Source of the DNA: an uncultured Selenomonadaceae bacterium
GTDB taxonomy: Bacteria > Bacillota > Negativicutes > Selenomonadales > Selenomonadaceae
NCBI GenBank assembly: GCA_905234235.1
Contig: CAJOHN010000006.1
Coordinates: forward strand, 1-64,000
DNA: 64,000 nt
Direction of reading: 5' to 3'
Part shown: in pieces, positions 58,289 through 64,000 of the stretch
How the letters are laid out: every line of letters starts with the position of its first letter
Position numbering within the stretch: position 1 is the first letter of the stretch
The notes under the pieces: generated by a model
Told to the model about the DNA's origin: nothing
What the model saw: the letters and a program-made list of their open reading frames with translations, nothing else
Databases searched by the model: none
Position numbers and translations under genes: made by a program

Positions 58289-59070
58289 AAGTTACGGTTA
58301 AAATGCGCGGTACTTGCGGCGAATTGGCTCAGGGGTTTTATCGCGGCGAACCGATTTTGATAACTTGCCCGATTGAAAAATTCTCGACGGCGATTGTATC
58401 TGATGAATTTGCGGGAGTTGAAGGGCTCGGCTCAAAGTCATTGGCGATACTCGACAAAGTTTTAAAAATTTTCGGCGCGGAAGATTTTAAATTCGGCGTG
58501 CGCTTGACTTCAGAACTTCCTCGCGGCAAAGGCATGGCGTCTTCCTCAGCGGATATGGCGGCGGTCGCGCAAGCAGTCGCGTTGTCGTTAGGGAAAAAAT
58601 TTTCTCCCGCTGAACTCGGCAGACTCTGCGCGGACATTGAACCGACTGACGGAATTTTTTATGGTGGCGTCGTCGCGATGAATCCTTTGACGGGACGATT
58701 GATAAAAAACATTCGGGCGCGCGAAAAATTTCAAATCGCGGTGTTCGATTACGGCGGTGAAGTCGACACGATAAAATTTAATCGCCGCAGTGATTTTGAG
58801 ATAAAAAATCTTGACGACGAAATTAATTTTGAACTCGCGAGAAAATCCGCGCTTGCTAATCAAAAAATTTTACCGAAGCCCAAACTCGAAGAGTTGATAA
58901 ATTTTTCTAAAGAGATTGAAGCACTCGGCGTAAACATTGCGCATTCGGGGACGGTCGCGGGAATTTTTTTTCATGCAGACGATTCACACGTTGAAGAAAG
59001 AATTTTAGCCATCCAAAAAAGTTTCGACTTCCTGCAGTTTATAACGTTGACAAAGCTATGGTACAATTAA
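58285..59070 (+). CDS. pduX: L-threonine kinase for cobalamin (GHMP family)
   Basis: 261 residues. It phosphorylates threonine to make the aminopropanol linker of cobalamin. P-E-L-type start C-G-E-L-A-Q-G-F, the ATP loop L-P-R-G-K-G-M-A-S-S-S-A-D and the late A-H-S-G-T-V-A-G-I-F-F are the PduX/BluE signature. It pairs with cobS here, so the organism builds its lower-loop parts itself. Two bases of overlap with cobS and tight spacing support one transcript. Confidence 0.88.
   Translation: MKVTVKMRGTCGELAQGFYRGEPILITCPIEKFSTAIVSDEFAGVEGLGSKSLAILDKVLKIFGAEDFKFGVRLTSELPRGKGMASSSADMAAVAQAVALSLGKKFSPAELGRLCADIEPTDGIFYGGVVAMNPLTGRLIKNIRAREKFQIAVFDYGGEVDTIKFNRRSDFEIKNLDDEINFELARKSALANQKILPKPKLEELINFSKEIEALGVNIAHSGTVAGIFFHADDSHVEERILAIQKSFDFLQFITLTKLWYN
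59059..59067 (+). promoter_or_regulatory. Extended -10 promoter of the coiled-coil membrane protein
   Basis: TGGTACAAT (TG-n-TACAAT) just inside the end of pduX; the -35 is poor. Confidence 0.35.
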
Positions 59071-59091
59071 TAACAAAAGGTGGTGATTAAA

Positions 59092-59382
59092 GTGGCTACA
59101 ACGGATGAACGTTTAAACAGTCTTGAGCAACAAGTCAGCGCGGTCACAGCTAAGGTTGATACTTTTATCGGCGAAATGCGCGACCGTGACAATCAGCGTT
59201 CGGCAGATATTATTGAATTGCGCCAGAAACACGACGCGGACATTAAGGAATTGCATACGAAGATTGATTCAAAGTTCGATTCACTCAGTAACCAAATTCA
59301 TAATTTAACAATCGCGGCAGTCGTCGGCTTTGGAGCTATTGCGCTTGCAGTTGGCGGGCTCGTTGTATCGTTGTTGAAGTAA
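59092..59382 (+). CDS. Coiled-coil protein with C-terminal membrane anchor
   Basis: 96 residues starting at GTG after AAAGGTGG. The first 70 residues form a coiled coil (E-R-L-N-S-L-E-Q-Q-V-S-A-V); the last 22 are a transmembrane helix. Similar in build to the small XhlA-type phage or stress membrane proteins, but no motif proves it. Unknown function. Confidence 0.55.
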   Translation: MATTDERLNSLEQQVSAVTAKVDTFIGEMRDRDNQRSADIIELRQKHDADIKELHTKIDSKFDSLSNQIHNLTIAAVVGFGAIALAVGGLVVSLLK

Positions 59383-59403
59383 AGCTCCGTAACGTGATAT
59401 AAT
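59374..59403 (+). promoter_or_regulatory. Promoter of the RND efflux operon
   Basis: TTGAAG, 18-bp spacer, TGATATAAT (extended -10, perfect hexamer), 26 bp before the start. The -35 lies in the end of the preceding gene. Confidence 0.7.
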
Positions 59404-59429
59404 GCGGAAAATTTTTGGGAGGTGACTCG

Positions 59430-60476
59430 TTGAATAAAAAATTCTTGGCGGCGATTATCGTTGCAAATTTTTTTGTCGTCGGTTGCGATAAAGAAATTAC
59501 TCCACCGAAGCCGCCGCTCGTCAAAGTTCAGCAAATCAAGCTCTCGAACTCCGCGCAGGAAGAAAATTATTCGGGCGTCGTTCGCGGTCGCTACGAAACT
59601 AATTTATCGTTCCAAGTCAGCGGCAAAATTATCTCTCGCGACGTTCAAGCAGGCTCGTTGGTGCGGGCGGGCGATATTTTGATGACGCTCGACCCAAAAG
59701 ATATTGTCGAACAATCGCGCACTGCCGACGCGCAAGTTGATTCGGCTCGTGCGCAACTTGAACTAGCTAAAGCAAATCTCGACAGGTACAGCGAACTTTT
59801 CAAAGCGGAAGCCGTCGCCGCTGTTGTCCTCGACCAATACAAAACTCAATACGACGCCGCCAAAGCCACTTACGACGCGGCAATCGCGCAAGCCCGTCAA
59901 AGTCAAAACGCCCTCGACTACACAACCTTAACAGCCAATGCTGACGGAGTTATTTCCGAAGTCAGCGCGGAAGTCGGGCAAGTCGTTGCGGCGGGGCAAA
60001 GCGTCTTAAAACTCGTGCAAACTAATGAACTTGAAGTCGTCGTCGACATTCCCGAAAATAAAATTTCAAACATGCAAATTGGTCAGCGCGTCTCGATAAA
60101 TTTTTGGGCGACTAATGAAACTGTAAGCGGCACCGTTCGCGAAGTTTCTCCGATGGCTGATTCTGCGTCGCGAACTTTTACCGTAAAAATTTCTCTGCCC
60201 GATGTCAATAACATTCAACTCGGCATGACTGCTAACGTTTCAATCCGCGAAGTTACACCGAGCGCGATTATCTTGCCGCTAAGTGCGATTTATCAGACGG
60301 GCGACGCCGCGCAGGTTTGGATTGTAGACGGCGGAAAAGTTTCGCTGAAAAAAATTGAAGTCACTGCCTTTGACGATAACAACGTTCGAGTGCGCGGGCT
60401 TAATTCGGGCGATACTGTTGTGGTTGCGGGCGTCAACAAACTCCGCGAAGGGCAAGACGTAAGGACGGGTGATTGA
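59430..60476 (+). CDS. RND efflux periplasmic adaptor (membrane-fusion lipoprotein)
   Basis: 348 residues starting at TTG, 5 nt after GGGAGGTG. Lipobox V-V-G-C near the start, then Q-V-S-G-K-I-I, a lipoyl half, a helical hairpin with Ala/Gln-rich helices (about 95-160), the second lipoyl half (A-D-G-V-I-S-E-V) and a beta-barrel and membrane-proximal part. It joins the inner-membrane pump to an outer-membrane channel. No TolC/OprM gene is adjacent. Confidence 0.9.
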   Translation: MNKKFLAAIIVANFFVVGCDKEITPPKPPLVKVQQIKLSNSAQEENYSGVVRGRYETNLSFQVSGKIISRDVQAGSLVRAGDILMTLDPKDIVEQSRTADAQVDSARAQLELAKANLDRYSELFKAEAVAAVVLDQYKTQYDAAKATYDAAIAQARQSQNALDYTTLTANADGVISEVSAEVGQVVAAGQSVLKLVQTNELEVVVDIPENKISNMQIGQRVSINFWATNETVSGTVREVSPMADSASRTFTVKISLPDVNNIQLGMTANVSIREVTPSAIILPLSAIYQTGDAAQVWIVDGGKVSLKKIEVTAFDDNNVRVRGLNSGDTVVVAGVNKLREGQDVRTGD

Positions 60477-60477
60477 C

Positions 60478-63400
60478 TTGCGCAACTTAACGGAGCTGTC
60501 ACTCAACAATCGGAGTCTCGTTTGGTATTTTATAATCGTGGCGTTTATCGGCGGGATTTTTTCTTACTTCAATCTCGGACGCATGGAAGATCCGAAATTT
60601 GTTGTACGTCAAATGATTGTGGCGGCTTACTGGCCGGGCGCGACTGCTTACGAAATGCAGGAACAAGTTACCGACAAGCTCGAAAAAAAATTGCAGGACA
60701 TTCCGGGACTCGACAACTTAACAAGTGAAACTCGCCCCGGTTCGACTGTGATTTACATCGAACTTAACGACGAGCTTCCTACCGACCAAATCCGTCCGAC
60801 GTGGCGCGACGTTAGGAATTATTGCGCCGATATTGAAAACGAATTGCCGAGCGGTGTTGCGGGGATTTTTTTTAATGACACTTATGATGAAGTTTTCGGC
60901 TCCGTTTACGCGTTGACGGGCGACGGTTTCAATTACGAAGAGCTCCGCCACTACGCTGAAGAAATTCGCCGCTTGCTGTTGGGCGTTCACGACGTTAAAA
61001 AGATTGAACTTATCGGCGTGCAAAGCGAAGTTGTTTACGTCGAGATTGAACAGGCTAAACTTTCCGAACTCGGCATAAGCCCGCAAGTTATATCGAACAC
61101 TCTCGCCGCGCAGAATGCCATGACGCCCGCCGGTATGATTGACACTTCAAGCGACAATGTTTATCTGCGTGTGACTGGGATTTTCGACGACGTTGCCGCG
61201 ATAAAAAATTTGCCGATAAACGCGGACGGAAGAATTTTTCGCCTCGCTGATATTGCCAACGTTGAACGGCGATTTGTCGACCCGCCCGAACCTAAAATGT
61301 TTTTCAACGGCGAGCCTGCGATTGGAATAGCAGTTGCGATGGAGGACGGCGGCAACATTCTAAAGCTCGGAGAAAATCTGCGCGGCTTAACGAAACAAAT
61401 ACAACAGGAATTACCGCTGGGCTTGGAACTTCATCAAGTATCGAATCAGCCGCAAGTCGTGGAAGAATCAATCGGCGAATTCGTCGAGACGTTAGTTTTA
61501 GCAATTGTAATCGTGCTTGCCGTGAGCTTCGCGAGTTTAGGCGTGCGGACGGGATTAGTCGTTGCAGGTTGTATACCGTTGGTATTGGCGGGGACGTTTT
61601 GTTTTATGTATGTCGCGGGGATTGATCTGCACAAAGTTTCGCTGGGCTCGCTGATAATTGCGCTGGGGCTTTTGGTTGACGACGCGATAATCGCAGTGGA
61701 AATGATGAGCGTACAGTTAGAGCGCGGGCTGTCGAGGTTTGATGCGGCGTGTCACGCGTTCAACGTCACGGCTAAACCGATGTTGACGGGCACGCTGATA
61801 ACCTGCGCGGGCTTCATACCGGTAGCGTTCGCCAAAGGCATAGCAAGCGAATTTTGCCGCGACATGTTTTGGGTCGTGTCAATCGCGCTACTGCTGTCGT
61901 GGATAGTTTCAGTGATGGTCGCGCCGCTGTTCGGAACTTACATAATCAAAGTTGAAAAAAAATCTGAGGCGGAACTTTATCAGAGCCGATTCTATAAAAT
62001 TTTCCGACGCGTGCTGGAAACGTTTTTGGACAATAAAATTTTAGTGCTGAGCGGAACAATCTTTACATTCGCGGCTACAATCCTTGCTTCGGATTTTGTT
62101 CAAGAAGAATTTTTCCCGCCGTCAATACGTCCCGAAATTTTAATCGAATTGAAGTTGCCTGAAGGCTCATCAATGGCGGCGACGCAAGCTGAGGCTGGTA
62201 AGTTTGCCAAATTCCTCAACAGCGAGCGCGATAACTTAAAAAATTTTGCTTACTACGTCGGAGAAGATACGCCGCGTTTCGTGCTGACGATTTCTCCGAA
62301 TGCCGACGGCGATAATATTGCCAAGTTTGTTGTGACGGCTAACGAGGACAATCGCGACGAGTTGATAAAAAAAATTCGCCACGAGTTGGAAGAAAATTTT
62401 CCACTCGTGCGCCCGAATATCCAACTGATTCAGACCGGACCGCCCGCCGATTATCCGATTATGCTCCGCGTCTCCGGCACCGACATTGATAAAGTTCAAG
62501 AGCTCGCCGCGCAGGTTGCCGACATTGTCGCGCAGGATTCAAACGCCGTTGATGTTAATCTTGATTGGAATGAAAAATCCAAAGTTGTGAAGATTGAACT
62601 AGACCAAGATAAACTTCGTGCGCTGGGCGTGTCGAGTCAGCTTGTGAAGTCGACGCTTTACACTGAAATCACGGGCGCGAAAGCTTCAGAATTTTACACG
62701 GGCGACAGGACGATTGATATTGATTTGCGCCTCGCCGAAGCCGACAGGAATAATCTTGCGGCGTTGAAAAATTTGCCGATATACTTGGGCGCGGCGGGCT
62801 ACGTTCCGCTTGAGCAAATTGCAAAAATTTCTTACGGCGCGGAGTTTGGATTGATAAAGCGGCGCGATTTGAAACCGACAATCACGGTACAGGCGAACAT
62901 TTTATCCGGCACTGCCAACGACGCGGCTATCAAAGCTTTTGACGCGACGGAGGACTTAAGAAAAACTTTACCGCTCGGCTACTTAATCGAACCGGGCGGC
63001 GACTTGGAGGAAAGCGATACGTCAACGGGACAACTCGCGGCGATGTTGCCGTTGGTTGTGTTCATAATCATGACGCTGTTGATGTTCCAATTAAAAGACG
63101 CCAAAGCAATGTTCCTAACGCTGTTGACCGCGCCGCTGGGATTAATCGGTGTAATTTTCGCGCTGATAATTTTGTCAAAGCCGTTGGGCTTCGTGGCGGA
63201 GCTTGGAGTTATCGCACTGTCGGGAATGATAATTCGCAACTCGGTAATTCTAATTGACCAAATCCAACAGCACTTGCGAGCGGGCGAAAATTTCCACGAC
63301 GCGATAATCGATTCAGCGATTTTAAGATTCAGACCGATAATGTTGACGGCGGCGGCGGCGATACTTGGCATGTTGCCGTTAATGGTAAGCGTCTTTTGGG

Positions 63401-63513
63401 GACCGATGGCGGTTGCGATAGCGGGCGGGCTTTTAGTCGCGACGATTTTAACGTTGTTAGTTTTACCCGTCATGTACGCGGCAGTTTATTTTTGGAAGGA
63501 GTTTAAGCAATGA
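60478..63513 (+). CDS. RND efflux pump, inner-membrane permease
   Basis: 1011 residues from a TTG 9 nt after AAGGACGG; an in-frame GTG three codons earlier touches that site. AcrB-type layout: twelve membrane helices, two large periplasmic loops, the proton-relay pair in L-G-L-L-V-D-D-A-I-I-A-V-E-M (helix 4) and the C-terminal half repeat. The adaptor and permease are one operon. Substrates are probably drugs, bile salts or toxic metabolites. It ends by ATGA overlap with the next gene. Confidence 0.92.
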   Translation: MRNLTELSLNNRSLVWYFIIVAFIGGIFSYFNLGRMEDPKFVVRQMIVAAYWPGATAYEMQEQVTDKLEKKLQDIPGLDNLTSETRPGSTVIYIELNDELPTDQIRPTWRDVRNYCADIENELPSGVAGIFFNDTYDEVFGSVYALTGDGFNYEELRHYAEEIRRLLLGVHDVKKIELIGVQSEVVYVEIEQAKLSELGISPQVISNTLAAQNAMTPAGMIDTSSDNVYLRVTGIFDDVAAIKNLPINADGRIFRLADIANVERRFVDPPEPKMFFNGEPAIGIAVAMEDGGNILKLGENLRGLTKQIQQELPLGLELHQVSNQPQVVEESIGEFVETLVLAIVIVLAVSFASLGVRTGLVVAGCIPLVLAGTFCFMYVAGIDLHKVSLGSLIIALGLLVDDAIIAVEMMSVQLERGLSRFDAACHAFNVTAKPMLTGTLITCAGFIPVAFAKGIASEFCRDMFWVVSIALLLSWIVSVMVAPLFGTYIIKVEKKSEAELYQSRFYKIFRRVLETFLDNKILVLSGTIFTFAATILASDFVQEEFFPPSIRPEILIELKLPEGSSMAATQAEAGKFAKFLNSERDNLKNFAYYVGEDTPRFVLTISPNADGDNIAKFVVTANEDNRDELIKKIRHELEENFPLVRPNIQLIQTGPPADYPIMLRVSGTDIDKVQELAAQVADIVAQDSNAVDVNLDWNEKSKVVKIELDQDKLRALGVSSQLVKSTLYTEITGAKASEFYTGDRTIDIDLRLAEADRNNLAALKNLPIYLGAAGYVPLEQIAKISYGAEFGLIKRRDLKPTITVQANILSGTANDAAIKAFDATEDLRKTLPLGYLIEPGGDLEESDTSTGQLAAMLPLVVFIIMTLLMFQLKDAKAMFLTLLTAPLGLIGVIFALIILSKPLGFVAELGVIALSGMIIRNSVILIDQIQQHLRAGENFHDAIIDSAILRFRPIMLTAAAAILGMLPLMVSVFWGPMAVAIAGGLLVATILTLLVLPVMYAAVYFWKEFKQ

Positions 63514-64000
63514 TTGATTTTAAAGACTTCGGCATTGAGGACAACGTGCGCTATTTGGAATATGTTAAGCGTTGCATTCAAATTCCGTCGAACGGCTCGC
63601 CGCTGATTGCGTTCGGATACAAGAAAAAGCTCAAGCTTCTGCGCGGCTATGAGGCAGAACTTTGTTGGCATAAATTTTTCATTGACGACGCGGAATTTTG
63701 GGCAGCTCCCGTCGGCGATTGGGACAATATTGACTGGCAAGCGGTCTTCGCGACGCACGTACCGCCCGAAACTGTTTTCTTTGCCGTTCCGGAATATCTT
63801 GTTGAGATTTGGAAACGCGAACTTGGCGAAAAAGTTTTAGTCGAAGATCAGCGCGATAATTGGGATTATCTTTTGGATTTGAAACGCCTCGTAAGTCTTG
63901 AGGGCAACAAATTGAAAAGCTTCCGCAAAGCCAAAAAAGCCTTCGAGAAAAATTATGATTATGAGATTGAGGTTATCACGCCGAAAATATTTGACGAGTT
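63510..64000 (+). CDS. DUF2156-family protein (phosphatidylglycerol lysyltransferase C-terminal type), partial
   Basis: The gene starts at the ATG that overlaps the RND stop and runs off the end of the window; 163 residues are visible. V-E-D-Q-R-D-N-W-D-Y-L-L-D-L-K-R-L-V-S-L-E-G and K-L-K-S-F-R-K-A-K-K-A-F match the DUF2156 acyltransferase-like (GNAT-fold) family, which includes the catalytic domain of MprF. No membrane part is visible in the N-terminus, so it is likely the stand-alone cytosolic form. Substrate unknown. Confidence 0.75.
   Translation, partial: MIDFKDFGIEDNVRYLEYVKRCIQIPSNGSPLIAFGYKKKLKLLRGYEAELCWHKFFIDDAEFWAAPVGDWDNIDWQAVFATHVPPETVFFAVPEYLVEIWKRELGEKVLVEDQRDNWDYLLDLKRLVSLEGNKLKSFRKAKKAFEKNYDYEIEVITPKIFDE

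Larger units (their letters stand above)
3705..63646. repeat. Dispersed octamer CTGCGCGG, about one copy per 0.9 kb
   Basis: I count 68 exact copies, 40 reading CTGCGCGG and 28 reading CCGCGCAG on the plus strand, first at 3705 and last at 63639. Copies fall in both gene orientations and all reading frames, and two are intergenic (3705-3712 after the RTX stop, 17673-17680 at the ompM start site). Random expectation for an octamer on two strands of 64 kb is about two. None lies in 1-3704 and none in 40930-46292. Confidence 0.85.

Noticed and set aside
57046-58290. Cobalamin riboswitch ahead of cobS/pduX or cbiD
   Set aside because: I looked for the B12-box and long leader in the gaps at 57016-57065 and 9388-9400; the gaps are too short and no such motif is seen.
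3705-63646. Codon usage as full cause of the CTGCGCGG excess
   Set aside because: Copies occur in all three frames, in both gene orientations and in intergenic DNA, encoding different residues (for example LRG, CAG/CAR or SAR, and AAQ or SAQ in reverse).

Overview
The window looks like a chromosomal segment of a diderm Firmicute, most likely a flagellated, propionate-forming member of the Negativicutes (Selenomonas/Veillonella side). The evidence is a porin with an N-terminal S-layer homology domain and a C-terminal outer-membrane barrel (OmpM/Mep45 type), Firmicute-type genes (RNase M5, a YvyF-type protein, an arginine-phosphatase-like enzyme) beside Gram-negative-type genes (RND efflux pump, outer-membrane barrel), and a cobalamin/methylmalonyl-CoA theme (cbiD, cobS, pduX, meaB). 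Genes are densely packed, often overlap by ATGA or TGATG, and at least 13 appear to start with TTG.

Layout. 1-3.7 kb: end of a Uma2-family gene and a large RTX protein. 3.7-5.9 kb: a truncated RpoD-like protein coupled to an arginine-phosphatase-like gene, divergent from an exported TPR protein. 5.9-8.3 kb: trpE-trpG behind a small exported protein. 8.3-16.2 kb: four tandem amino-acid-binding lipoproteins, one permease, a cell-wall amidase with a 17-copy 24-bp repeat, rmlB and cbiD, all leftward. 16.3-20.4 kb: ompM, meaB, a YvyF-type zinc protein, an exported protein and tRNA-Gln. 20.4-26.9 kb, rightward: nagZ, a nitrilase, smpB, an OGT-type glycosyltransferase, a PilN-like protein and an exported CsgG/LpoB-like protein. 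26.9-36.5 kb, leftward: aminotransferase/Lrp, a FliB-type lysine methylase, an Fe-S flavoprotein, mutSL and rsmB. 36.5-36.9 kb: a compact sense/antisense locus encoding a 24-residue hydrophobic peptide. 36.9-47 kb, leftward: one long flagellar operon flgB-flgC-fliE-fliF-fliG-fliH, a PIN-domain toxin-antitoxin pair, fliI-fliJ, a transglycosylase, an amidase and azlCD. 47-64 kb: a metallo-hydrolase, ribF, rlmD, an orphan sulfate-binding protein, queH, an EF-G paralogue, rsmA-rnmV, cobS-pduX, an RND pump and a partial DUF2156 gene.

How the genes fit together. CbiD, CobS and PduX make and complete adenosylcobalamin; MeaB protects methylmalonyl-CoA mutase, which uses it. OmpM ties the outer membrane to the wall, and two amidases, NagZ and a transglycosylase remodel that wall. 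The flagellar operon builds the basal body and export apparatus, while the FliB-type methylase and the OGT-type enzyme are candidate modifiers of flagellin or other surface proteins.

The signals most worth following are: (1) the octamer CTGCGCGG, which I count 68 times on the two strands, against about two expected; (2) the candidate type I toxin-antitoxin locus at 36.54-36.91 kb, with opposed promoters and two strand-specific terminators; (3) the PIN toxin-antitoxin pair translationally wired into the flagellar operon between fliH and fliI; (4) a sigma-70 relative that stops after region 2. Gene names rest on motif recognition by eye; no database search was run.
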